Assembly (NCBI RefSeq): GCF_000023285.1 | Contig: NC_013162.1 | Coordinates: forward strand, 970,501 to 1,034,500 | Length of the DNA: 64,000 nucleotides | Source of the DNA: Capnocytophaga ochracea DSM 7271 | GTDB lineage: Bacteria; Bacteroidota; Bacteroidia; Flavobacteriales; Flavobacteriaceae | Reading direction: 5' to 3' | In this document: piece after piece, positions 45,058 through 52,868 of the stretch | Layout of the letters: each line of letters opens with the position of its first letter | Position numbering within the stretch: the stretch's first letter is position 1 | The notes under the pieces: generated by a model | Seen by the model: the letters and a program-made list of their open reading frames with translations, nothing else | Database searches by the model: none | Told to the model about the DNA's origin: nothing | Position numbers and translations under genes: made by a program

Positions 45058-46350
45058 TTAATCTACGTTGATATCGGTATTTACATTTTTACTACCTACG
45101 AGGGCATAATACAAGAGGAATAGCAATGCTAATACGATTACCCAGTAACTTTGGATATAACCAAAAGCATCGGCAGCCCAACCTTGGATAGCTGGCAAAA
45201 TACCACCCCCGCATACCATCGCCATAAAGATACCTGAGGCAGCGGCTGTATATTTACCCAAACCTTCGGTAGCGAGGTTAAAAATACCTCCCCACATTAC
45301 TGAGGTACACAAGCCACAAAGAATGAGGAACATTATGCTTATTGGCACTTCGGCTAACCCAAAAGAAATATCAGATTTGAACACAGGCATATTTACCATT
45401 TGTGTTTCGGGTATTAATATAGCTAAGATAACAAAAAGAATTCCTAAGGAAGATACAAAAGTAAGCATTCCTTTGCTTGAAAACTTCGCTCCTAATGAAC
45501 CTCCGGTAAGACGACCGATGAACATCAGGAACCAATAGGTACCTACTACTGAACCTGCAATAGTGGTATCTATTGCTAAGCCGTTCATTTCTGGACTACT
45601 GGTCATAAAAAGGTTTGCAATGTTGGGAATTCCTACTTCAATCCCTACGTAAAGGAAGATAGCTATCGCTCCTAATATAAAGTGGCGGAAAGATAGTGGA
45701 CTGTGTTTATCGGTTACATCTTTTTGTTTTACCGCTGCGTGAGGTTCGGGTATTTGAATTAGGGCAAGTACAATAAATGCCAAAGCGAAGATACCCATTG
45801 CTAAGAAGAGGGCAGGGTTGGCATCGGCAATAGAAGTACCGGCACTGATAGTACCAATGAGGTACCCTACTAATACGGGCACGATAGTTGCCCCGATAGA
45901 GTTGATAGCGCCTCCGAATTGCAAGAGTTGGTTACCGCGTTTGCCACCACCACCGAGGGTGTTGAGCATTGGGTTTACTACCACGTTCAGCATACACATA
46001 GAGAAGCCTGAGATAAATGCCCCAGTGAGGTATACTCCAAAGCTACCCATATTACCTGAAAGGAAAGTAATACAAACGCCAACGAAGCCTACGGCAATAG
46101 CTGTTAAAGCAGTTTTCTTATAACCGATGCGTTGTAGCATTAGTCCTGCGGGAATCCCCATAAAGGCATAAGCGATAAAGTTGGCTAGGTTCCCCAATTG
46201 TGATTCGAGGTTGCTTGCCATAAATTGGTTTTTTACAATTACCCCGAAAGGGTTTTGTAAGCCCGTTACGAATGATATCATAAAGAATAAGGCGAACATC
46301 ATCGCAATGGGTAATGCGTAACTTTTGTTTTGTTGATTTTGGTGTTCCAT
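45058..46350 (-). CDS. FucP-like MFS sugar:proton symporter
   Basis: This 430-residue inner-membrane protein has about twelve hydrophobic segments and belongs to the FucP/GluP branch of the major facilitator family, which imports fucose, glucose or galactose with protons. The N-terminal half shows MISFVTGLQNPFGVIVKNQF and YAFMGIPAGLMLQRIGYK; the second half shows FIGRLTGGSLGAKF. The exact sugar is not readable. A strong promoter precedes it. It is the last host-type gene before the integrated element. Confidence 0.92.
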   Translation of the reverse strand: MEHQNQQNKSYALPIAMMFALFFMISFVTGLQNPFGVIVKNQFMASNLESQLGNLANFIAYAFMGIPAGLMLQRIGYKKTALTAIAVGFVGVCITFLSGNMGSFGVYLTGAFISGFSMCMLNVVVNPMLNTLGGGGKRGNQLLQFGGAINSIGATIVPVLVGYLIGTISAGTSIADANPALFLAMGIFALAFIVLALIQIPEPHAAVKQKDVTDKHSPLSFRHFILGAIAIFLYVGIEVGIPNIANLFMTSSPEMNGLAIDTTIAGSVVGTYWFLMFIGRLTGGSLGAKFSSKGMLTFVSSLGILFVILAILIPETQMVNMPVFKSDISFGLAEVPISIMFLILCGLCTSVMWGGIFNLATEGLGKYTAAASGIFMAMVCGGGILPAIQGWAADAFGYIQSYWVIVLALLFLLYYALVGSKNVNTDINVD

Positions 46351-46458
46351 TATTTTTAGTTATTTATTATTTTAGAAAATAGGGAATAGGAGAAGGGAAT
46401 TAGTTGTTAGAAATTACTTATTTCTCCTATTAACTACTGTATTTAGTAAATAGTGGGG

Positions 46459-46489
46459 CAAAAGTAAATAAAGAAAATATAAAACACAA
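46459..46489 (-). promoter_or_regulatory. Promoter of FucP-like gene
   Basis: Minus-strand TTG (46487-46489), 20 bases, TACTTTTG (46459-46466), about 108 bases before the start. Confidence 0.7.
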
Positions 46490-46953
46490 CAAAAACGAAA
46501 ACTTTTTTAAGGTTTATTTATGAAATATATTAGATGTTAGGTGTTAGAAGTTAAAAATCAGAAAATTAAGAAATTAATAATAGGGACACGAGTTAAAAGC
46601 TCGCGCCAGTGGAATAAGAAAAAGAGGAAGAAAAATTAGAAAATGGAGGGAGGGTCGTAGCACGAAGGACAGTTGAAACTTTGCTAAAGTTTTGATACGG
46701 ACGAGTCAGACTATTCGAATGTGTTCGATACCGATAGCTAAAGGCTTAAAGAATAAACATTAACAGCTAACGACTATTTTTCATTCAAACAGTTATATTA
46801 ATCTATTTTGATTTCTTTAAAACGAAAAAATAAATAAAAAGCAACTTACACAAGGAACTTTGAAACGTTTTTAATTTTAAAAATGAAAAATATTTAAAAT
46901 AAACTTACCACGATACTTACCCTTTTTGTATCTTTGCCGAAAATTATCGGATT
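46490..46953. other. Junction spacer between host genes and integrated element
   Basis: No gene is seen. ACTTTGCTAAAGT (46,678-46,690) is the last host-type palindrome; none was found to its right. The left end of the element should lie between about 46,700 and 46,950, but no tRNA gene or obvious att repeat could be identified, and the right end is outside the window. TATCTTTG at 46929-46936 is a possible integrase promoter box, and CCGAAAATTATCGG follows as a short palindrome. Confidence 0.5.
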
Positions 46954-48243
46954 ATGTTTTTCTATCTCAAAGAGCCTAATGGCGACAAAGATACAATAAT
47001 TATCATTCAGTATTACATTGTTGATGAAAAAAAATTGTTCAAGTATTCGACGGGTGAATATGTTCACCCTAACGATTGGGACTTTAACGCTCGTATGCCA
47101 AAGAGTCGCAAGGGTGCTGACGGGGTAAGGTTGCGAAAGATAGCCGCGCATATTATGCAGTATAACGACTTCCTTGTTACCCTCATTGATAATTACAAAT
47201 TGAATGGTGAGAAGATAACAAGAGAAAAATTAAAGAACGCTTTTGACGCTAAATTCAAACCTGAGAGGGTAACTAATGGATTTGAGTACTTCACAGATTT
47301 TGCAAGTGATTTTGTTTCTTCTATTAAGGGAACGATTAATAAGAATACTGGCAAGGAATACAGTAAGGCTCGTGTTTACATTTACAACCAATCACGTAAT
47401 GCTTTGATTAATTTTGAAAATTACTCTAACAAACGAATTAAAATTGATGAGTATAACGCTCAACTGAATGATGAGTTTGTAGCGTTTTGTATGAACGAAA
47501 AGAAGTACTCGGCTAATACAATAGGCGAATTGGTTTCGGGTATCAAGGTATTGTTAAGAAAGGCAAAAGAAAAGGGGTATACAATCGCTAACGATTTAGA
47601 CAACTTCACTAAAACAAAGGAGGAAAGTGTATCAGTAGCACTATCAGAGAAAGAAATTGAAAGGTTGGTGGCGTTTGACTTTTCTAAGGATAAGAGGTTA
47701 GAGAATACACGAGATTTGATGATTTTAGGACTTTGGACGGGGTTACGTGTGTCGGATGTTATGGCACTGCCAGCAATTGACCCTGATAGTAAGTTTATTG
47801 AGGTTGAACCTCAGAAAACACATAATACTTCGGGGGCAAAGGTTGTAATACCACTTCATCACCATATTAAGGAAATGATAAGAAAGCGAGGAATGCCTAC
47901 ACCTTTGAACAGTGTAGTATTTAATAGCAATATTAAAGAAGTGTGCAGATTAGTAGGATTTAATGATATAGTGGAAGGCTCATTGATGAATCCAAAAACG
48001 AGAAGAAAGGAGCGAGGAGTATTCGAGAAATGGCAATTAATAAGTTCGCATACTTGTAGGCGTTCGTTTGCAACTAATTTATATCTGATGAATTTTCCAA
48101 CACTTTCGATAATGAAGATAACAGGACACACAACGGAGGCGAGTTTTTTAAAGTATATCAAAGTAACGCCCAAAGAGCACGCTGAAAAGTTATTAGCACA
48201 CTGGGAAGCGTATTATAAGGATAAAGAAAAAGCACCTAATTAG
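46954..48243 (+). CDS. Tyrosine site-specific integrase
   Basis: This 429-residue recombinase has an Arm-DNA-like N-terminus (about 1-45), a SAM-like core-binding domain (about 105-210) and a catalytic domain with Arg265 (TGLRVSDVM), Lys288, His366 and Arg369 (SSHTCRRSF), His392 (GHTTEASF) and the nucleophile Tyr401. This is the common Bacteroidetes form used by prophages and mobile elements. It should insert and excise the element to its right. A bidirectional terminator separates it from the next, convergent gene. Confidence 0.95.
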   Translation: MFFYLKEPNGDKDTIIIIQYYIVDEKKLFKYSTGEYVHPNDWDFNARMPKSRKGADGVRLRKIAAHIMQYNDFLVTLIDNYKLNGEKITREKLKNAFDAKFKPERVTNGFEYFTDFASDFVSSIKGTINKNTGKEYSKARVYIYNQSRNALINFENYSNKRIKIDEYNAQLNDEFVAFCMNEKKYSANTIGELVSGIKVLLRKAKEKGYTIANDLDNFTKTKEESVSVALSEKEIERLVAFDFSKDKRLENTRDLMILGLWTGLRVSDVMALPAIDPDSKFIEVEPQKTHNTSGAKVVIPLHHHIKEMIRKRGMPTPLNSVVFNSNIKEVCRLVGFNDIVEGSLMNPKTRRKERGVFEKWQLISSHTCRRSFATNLYLMNFPTLSIMKITGHTTEASFLKYIKVTPKEHAEKLLAHWEAYYKDKEKAPN

Positions 48244-48255
48244 GTGCTTTTTTTA
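48227..48255. terminator. Bidirectional terminator
   Basis: AAAAAGCACCTAATTAGGTGC followed by eight T: a perfect palindrome with A and T runs on both sides (motif shown without its last base run). It serves both the integrase gene and the convergent gene at 48257. Confidence 0.9.
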
Positions 48256-48256
48256 G

Positions 48257-48529
48257 TTACTTAAACGTTTCCAACGCTTCATCTACCTCGTGCCGTTTGT
48301 AGTATATACGCGCACCTATACTGTACGCTTTTAACTTCCCTTGCTTCGTCCAATGGTGCAAAGTACTCATATTAATATTGAGCATTTTTACCACCTCTTT
48401 GCGTGTTAGGTACTCCGTTGGTTCTTTTGGCTGAAAGTCTTTTGCAAACTCTCTAAATGCACATTTAATTGTTTCTTGAATGAGTTCTTTTAACTCTACG
48501 GGTGTGATTTGAATAAATTGAATATCCAT
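48257..48529 (-). CDS. Excisionase-like helix-turn-helix protein
   Basis: This 90-residue protein has an N-terminal helix (VELKELIQETIKCAFREF) and a MerR/HTH_17-type DNA-binding part (YLTRKEVVKMLNINMSTLHHWTKQGKLKAYSIGARIYYKR, shown in part as YLTRKEVVKMLNINMSTLHH). This is the standard partner found beside Bacteroidetes integrases, where it acts as excisionase or regulator. AGGCTACGCCT at about 48,581 is a short palindrome upstream that may be an operator. Confidence 0.85.
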   Translation of the reverse strand: MDIQFIQITPVELKELIQETIKCAFREFAKDFQPKEPTEYLTRKEVVKMLNINMSTLHHWTKQGKLKAYSIGARIYYKRHEVDEALETFK

Positions 48530-48648
48530 TGTTATAATGTTTAATTGATTACGAATGCAAATGTATGTTAGGCGAAAATTAGGCTACGCCTAAAAACTAC
48601 TTTTTTTAATATTTTGAGCCTTTTTGCGCCTTGCTCAGGGCGTGGGGG

Positions 48649-48861
48649 TTAGTTTTTTAACGAATGAACATCGTAACGAGCGCAAGTGTATTTTTCTTCA
48701 AGTTTTTCAAGTGCTTTGGGTGTTACAAAATAAACACCTTCTGTATATTCTGATTTTTTTATACCACGCCCTTTGAGTTCTAACTTGGTGCGTACTTCAT
48801 AATTGTTATAACACCATTCGTAATATACTTGTATCTCTTGTTGTTTGTTTAATGCTTTCAT
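48649..48861 (-). CDS. Small hypothetical protein, 70 residues
   Basis: The start at 48861 (MKALNKQQEIQVYYEWCYNN) is chosen over a longer frame because a good promoter lies upstream at 48910-48941. The product is a charged, probably soluble protein with ELKGRGIKKSEYTEGVYF and TPKALEKLEEKY. I do not recognise it. It is read leftward in the early, non-structural part next to the integrase. Confidence 0.6.
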   Translation of the reverse strand: MKALNKQQEIQVYYEWCYNNYEVRTKLELKGRGIKKSEYTEGVYFVTPKALEKLEEKYTCARYDVHSLKN

Positions 48862-48909
48862 ACTATTAATGTGTTTAATGTTATTACTTGTTCTTATTGT
48901 TTGACGGTG

Positions 48910-48941
48910 CAAATATACGTAAGTATTTTTGAACCTGCAAA
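48910..48941 (-). promoter_or_regulatory. Promoter of the 70-residue protein gene
   Basis: Minus-strand TTTG (48938-48941), 20 bases, TATATTTG (48910-48917). The region 48,936-48,990 repeats CAAATATTTTT three times and may hold operator sites. Confidence 0.65.
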
Positions 48942-49017
48942 TATTTTTACAAATATTTTTATGTATTTTTGCAAATATTTTTGTAGCATATTGTTTTTTA
49001 GCGATTTGTATTTTAAT

Positions 49018-49048
49018 TTTGTAGTGTAAAAATAATTATATAATTTTG
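49018..49048 (+). promoter_or_regulatory. Promoter of the 71-residue protein gene
   Basis: TTTG (49018-49021), 19 bases, TAATTTTG (49041-49048), 24 bases before the ATG at 49073 and divergent from the promoter at 48910. Confidence 0.65.
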
Positions 49049-49072
49049 CAAAATCTAAATATATATATAAAT

Positions 49073-49285
49073 ATGAATGCAAATATTAAGATGTTATTCT
49101 TTTTGATTAAGAATGATAAGGTATTGATATGCGAGAGTAATTTAACAGAGTTTGTAACGTTACTTCCTGATGATATTAGGGAGTTGAGGGGTTATGATTA
49201 TTTTCATAGGGAGTTTCAGAAGTCTAAATACTTTAAATTTAAGTACAATAAGGAGTATACTTTTCAGAAGATAGTATATAAGTAG
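49073..49285 (+). CDS. Small hypothetical protein, 70 residues
   Basis: The start at 49073 lies correctly behind the promoter; the longer frame begins inside it. The product (MNANIKMLFFLIKNDKVLIC...) is a mixed strand/helix protein with LTEFVTLLPDDIRELRGYDY and a basic aromatic end. It is unrecognised. Directly after it comes a GGGTAAAAGTT direct repeat (49,290-49,320), then two terminators. Confidence 0.55.
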   Translation: MNANIKMLFFLIKNDKVLICESNLTEFVTLLPDDIRELRGYDYFHREFQKSKYFKFKYNKEYTFQKIVYK

Positions 49286-49324
49286 GGTATTTTTGGGTAA
49301 AAGTTGGGTAAAAGTTGGGTAATA

Positions 49325-49356
49325 AAAAAAACACGCTTATTGAGGCGTGTTTTTTG
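49325..49356 (+). terminator. Terminator ahead of structural genes, first
   Basis: AAAAACACGC and GCGTGTTTTTT pair around TTATTGAG. A second hairpin follows within 60 bases. Confidence 0.75.
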
Positions 49357-49407
49357 TTTAATAATAACCTAAATATACAAAAAAACAAATGAATTTTCAA
49401 TAGAAGA

Positions 49408-49436
49408 AAGCACACTATAAAAAGTGTGCTTTTTTG
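49408..49436 (+). terminator. Terminator ahead of structural genes, second
   Basis: AAGCACACT pairs with AGTGTGCTT around ATAAAA, then T-run. The two terminators insulate the structural operon from upstream transcription. Confidence 0.8.
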
Positions 49437-49512
49437 TGAATAATTAAATTAACAACAAATAAAACTACAACTGTAATGATGGGGCAAAGGTAATGAAATG
49501 TTTTATAACTCA

Positions 49513-49532
49513 TTGCTAACACACATTAGCAA
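49513..49532. promoter_or_regulatory. Inverted repeat, possible operator of structural operon
   Basis: TTGCTAA, CACACA, TTAGCAA: a perfect seven-base inverted repeat about where the upstream box should lie. TAATTTTG at 49554-49561 is a likely downstream box, and the ATG at 49566 is four bases beyond, so the message may be leaderless. No standard TTTG is seen, as expected of a promoter that needs an activator. Confidence 0.45.
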
Positions 49533-49565
49533 CGTCGTGGGGTATGTTGTGCGTAATTTTGCCAT

Positions 49566-50621
49566 ATGGAAATTCGTTTTAGCACACATAATGAACAATT
49601 GACAGCCTCACAGATTGACGCTGAAAAAGGCGTTATCTATGGGGTAGCATTGGCTAATAAAGGGCTTAACAAGAATGGTTATTACTTCTCAGAAAGATTT
49701 CTAAACGAGTTAAAAGCATACGGAGAGAAGGAAGGTAAAATAAAATCTCGCTTTGAGCACCCTACTTTTGGCACTTCTAATTTTGGGTCACTAATAGGTT
49801 GGTTTAAGAATTTCAGAATTGAAAACGGCAATCTGTATGGTGATTTGTTTATCGCAGATGTGGCTAAGAAGACACAAGTAATGGGCAGGGGTATTTCGAT
49901 TGCTGATTATGTTATTTCAATGGCTTCGGAGTGTCCGGATATGTTTGGCAATTCTGTATACGTATTCGCTGATGAGGTTGTAGAGGAGGTAACCGAAGGT
50001 GGAGAAACAAAACGATTTGCCGGACTATCTCTTGATTGGTGGGTGGCTTCTGACTTGGTAGACGTGCCCGCTGCGACGAATGGACTATTTTTTTCAAACA
50101 AAAGTAAAACAAAAAAAGTTGATTATATGAATATTTTAGAAAGAGTGAAGAAAGCGTTTGATTTCTCAATTAACAAGGCTTTTGACTTGGATTTGACACT
50201 TGCTAACGGTGACATTATTACCGTAGTTACTGAGGCTGAAAAGCCACAAGTGGGCGACAAAGTGAAGCAAAAGACTGACGGGGGAGAAGACGCCGAAAAA
50301 CCGCTTGCCGATGGTGAGTATGTTTTGAAAGACGAGAGCACGCTGGTAGTGGAAGGCGGGGCTATTAAGGAAATTAAGGAGAAAGCGAGCGAGCCTAATC
50401 CTGACGAAGGCAACCAAGAGGAATTCGCCAAACAATTGGAGGAATGTTTTAGTTTGGTGGCTGAAAAAATTGACGCTTTGGCAAGCGAATTTGCTAAGAT
50501 AAAATCGACGCAAAGTAGATTCTCAGCAGACGACAAAGGAGCAACAAGCAATGAATCCTCTGTGGGTGGAGACGGCTTGGATATGGACAAAATGCGTAAG
50601 CTTTTAGGGCGTACTAAGTAA
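49566..50621 (+). CDS. Prohead protease fused to scaffold domain
   Basis: This 351-residue protein has an N-terminal protease domain of the S78 prohead type (about 1-180), with likely catalytic His65 (FEHP), Ser130 (GNSVYVF) and Asp166 (LVDVPAATN). The rest is an acidic, Glu/Lys-rich and partly helical region (about 190-351) that fits a scaffold, ending in MDKMRKLLGRTK. Such proteins organise the procapsid and then cut themselves and the capsid protein. It is the first gene of the structural operon and precedes the capsid gene by 25 bases. Confidence 0.82.
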   Translation: MEIRFSTHNEQLTASQIDAEKGVIYGVALANKGLNKNGYYFSERFLNELKAYGEKEGKIKSRFEHPTFGTSNFGSLIGWFKNFRIENGNLYGDLFIADVAKKTQVMGRGISIADYVISMASECPDMFGNSVYVFADEVVEEVTEGGETKRFAGLSLDWWVASDLVDVPAATNGLFFSNKSKTKKVDYMNILERVKKAFDFSINKAFDLDLTLANGDIITVVTEAEKPQVGDKVKQKTDGGEDAEKPLADGEYVLKDESTLVVEGGAIKEIKEKASEPNPDEGNQEEFAKQLEECFSLVAEKIDALASEFAKIKSTQSRFSADDKGATSNESSVGGDGLDMDKMRKLLGRTK

Positions 50622-50646
50622 TTTTAACTATAAAAGAGAATAAAAT

Positions 50647-51723
50647 ATGGCAAATACGGCTTTTAAAGAGTTTCTTAAAGAAGCGGAAAGAAACAAGGAA
50701 TACATCAAGAGAATAAAAGACTTGTTAGAAGAAGGACAATTTGGATTGCTTCCTTTGCAACAAATCTTTACCATTCGTGAGGGTATTGTGAAAGGTACTG
50801 AGTTTGGATACTATGCGCCAGTATCGAATGTAACTCACTTAGACGAGGGTTGCGGTAAGCCTTCTAAGCCACTTGATACACAAGTGCGCACTGGCTGGTT
50901 TGACCCTGTGCCATTAAAGGTGATTGTTTCCGATTGTTATTCAACATTGGAAAAGACATTCGACGCTTGGGTGGCTAAAACAGGAGCAGACCGTTTTAAC
51001 ATTGACGATTCAGATTATGTGGCGTTTTTGGTTTCACTAATCGAGGGTGGTATTTTGAACGACTTTAACAGATTCGTGTTCTTTGCAGACAAGAACCATT
51101 CGACAGTAGGAAGTGGAAGTGGTACACAAGTGCTTAAAGCGGGCTTGGACAAGGCTAACTTTAATGTGCTTAACGGATTGTTTTCTCAGTTTGAAGCAAT
51201 GGTAGCAACTGCGCCCGAGAGAAAGATTACTATTGATGAGAATGCACAGGCAAATTATGCTGGACAGCGTGCTCTTGCAGATGATAGAGCATACAAAGTT
51301 CTCTGTCAATTGAAAGATATTGCAGGATTTAAGTCAGGAGCTTCACCTGTGTTTGTAATTACACAGAGCTTAGCAACCAACTTAACACGTTTTATGCGTA
51401 AAGAGTTCCGCAATGAGCAATCGTTTAAAATGGTTGAGGGCGGTTATATGGTGTCAGAGTTCGAAGGTGTACCTGTGGTTACCTCTGAATGGTTAGATGA
51501 TATGATACGCTCTAACTTTGACGACGGCACTAAGTGGCACAATCCACACCGAGCCTTGTTACTTGATAAGAATGAGTGCCAAATTGCTATTGATAGTATG
51601 GGAGCGCTGAAAGATATAGGAGTTGAGTACTTAGGCGGTAAGTTTGAAGAAGTTTACTTGAAGGCTTCTTATCGTGCAGACTTCCAACGTGTGATTGGCA
51701 ATACCGGAGCAATGGCGATTTAG
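50647..51723 (+). CDS. Major capsid protein
   Basis: This 358-residue protein follows the protease-scaffold gene, which is where the major capsid gene lies in HK97-like phages. It has an N-terminal charged helix (1-35), a central alpha/beta part with VFVITQSLATNLTRFMRKEF, and a C-terminal half with FEGVPVVTSEWLDDM and KASYRADFQRVIGNTGAMAI, features of the HK97 capsid P and A domains. The exact family is not recognised. The product should form the icosahedral shell. Confidence 0.78.
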   Translation: MANTAFKEFLKEAERNKEYIKRIKDLLEEGQFGLLPLQQIFTIREGIVKGTEFGYYAPVSNVTHLDEGCGKPSKPLDTQVRTGWFDPVPLKVIVSDCYSTLEKTFDAWVAKTGADRFNIDDSDYVAFLVSLIEGGILNDFNRFVFFADKNHSTVGSGSGTQVLKAGLDKANFNVLNGLFSQFEAMVATAPERKITIDENAQANYAGQRALADDRAYKVLCQLKDIAGFKSGASPVFVITQSLATNLTRFMRKEFRNEQSFKMVEGGYMVSEFEGVPVVTSEWLDDMIRSNFDDGTKWHNPHRALLLDKNECQIAIDSMGALKDIGVEYLGGKFEEVYLKASYRADFQRVIGNTGAMAI

Positions 51724-51796
51724 TAATGATTAATGATAAATGGTTAATGTATGCTTAGCCATTTATCATTAACAATTAAACATTAAAAGAGAAATT

Positions 51797-52366
51797 ATGG
51801 CAGAATGTATTAATGCGTTAAGTAAAGATTTGACCTTTGACTGTACCGACAAGGTAAAAGGTATTGAGAAGCGCATCTTGCTCATCAATAGAGCAGATAT
51901 AGACTTCGCTGCAACCACAGTAGACGCTTCAAAAAACAAAATGAGTTCGCTTGTGCTCAAAGCGAGCAAAACAGGTTACTTCTTTGACAATTTCAAAGAA
52001 ACACACATATCGGAGAGCATTAAACCAGAGATTTCAGATGATGATTTCAACGGATATAAGCACTCAATAGGTATTACTGTGTATGGCAAGAGTGCTGAGG
52101 AGTACGAGCAGATTGACCAATTTGTAAACGGTGCACAATTAGTTGCAGTAATTGAACACAAAGCCAAAGGAGAGAGCAGTTTTGACGTATTAGGCTTCTA
52201 TGTAGGGTTAGAAGTAACAGAAGGTGAAGGACGCACTAATGGAGGTGCTTTCAAACTCACAATTTCGACACCTGCAAATCAGAAAGAGCCTAATGTGGCT
52301 TTGAAATGGCTTGAAACCGACTACGCAACCACTAAGAAGAAGTTTGACAAGAAACTTGCTGCATAG
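51797..52366 (+). CDS. Tube-like structural protein A
   Basis: This 189-residue protein is a paralog of the N-terminal domain encoded at 54556-55512. Both open with CI..L..DL.FDC....KGI..R.LLI...DID, share a central SLVLKASKTGYFFD / HLQLLPSKRGYLFE element and close with FDVLGFYVGLEV / FEVLGYEAGLVV and a TISTPANQKEPNVALKW / TFATPSDVKELRMVALW segment. The beta-rich pattern would suit a tail-tube or decoration protein. No named family is assigned; the role is inferred from position between capsid and portal genes. Confidence 0.65.
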   Translation: MAECINALSKDLTFDCTDKVKGIEKRILLINRADIDFAATTVDASKNKMSSLVLKASKTGYFFDNFKETHISESIKPEISDDDFNGYKHSIGITVYGKSAEEYEQIDQFVNGAQLVAVIEHKAKGESSFDVLGFYVGLEVTEGEGRTNGGAFKLTISTPANQKEPNVALKWLETDYATTKKKFDKKLAA

Positions 52367-52386
52367 TGACAAAATAAATTGGTGAA

Positions 52387-52845
52387 ATGGTTATTACAGA
52401 TGAGAAATTGAATAAGTTGCTCATTGGGGGGTATGAAAAGGCGGTGAGCGAGGACAAAGATACGTTCATCGCCTTTTATGCTTACCTGTTTGACGACAAC
52501 GACCCCTGTACGACTTGTGGCAATAAGTTGAAGGGGTATTGGAATAAGCTCGTTGATGAGGGCAAAGAAAAGTTAAGAATTAAAAATAATATTATTATGG
52601 CAAAAAAAGGTCAAAACACACAAGAAGAATTAGCTAATGAACAAGTAGGTAAGTTAGCGAATGACAAATGCGCATTCAAACTGCGTGAAGGCATTGGGTC
52701 GCTGGCAATGGACTTCGGTAGTAGTGAGTTGTTTAACAACGACACCATCACAGATGAAATTGCGGTACGATATCTCAAAATTAATAAGAATAGGATTGCG
52801 AACTTCGAAGTGTATCCTGAGAATTGGGAAGAGCTTATTAAGTAA
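52387..52845 (+). CDS. Structural-operon protein of unknown role, 152 residues
   Basis: This protein has a CTTCGNKLKGYWNKL motif (a CxxC pair near residues 38-41) in its first half and a helical second half (FKLREGIGSLAMDFGSSELF). The second half could be a separate start at an internal Met (MAKKGQNTQEEL), but an unbroken frame suggests one protein. Such small proteins with a single CxxC occur among phage packaging or connector proteins. No function is claimed. It lies between tube-like protein A and the portal gene. Confidence 0.5.
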   Translation: MVITDEKLNKLLIGGYEKAVSEDKDTFIAFYAYLFDDNDPCTTCGNKLKGYWNKLVDEGKEKLRIKNNIIMAKKGQNTQEELANEQVGKLANDKCAFKLREGIGSLAMDFGSSELFNNDTITDEIAVRYLKINKNRIANFEVYPENWEELIK

Positions 52846-52868
52846 CAATTAGCAATTGATAATTAACA

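Noticed and set aside
46351-46953. tRNA gene as integration target left of the integrase
   Set aside because: No cloverleaf or TTCRA-type arm was found; the attachment site remains unidentified.
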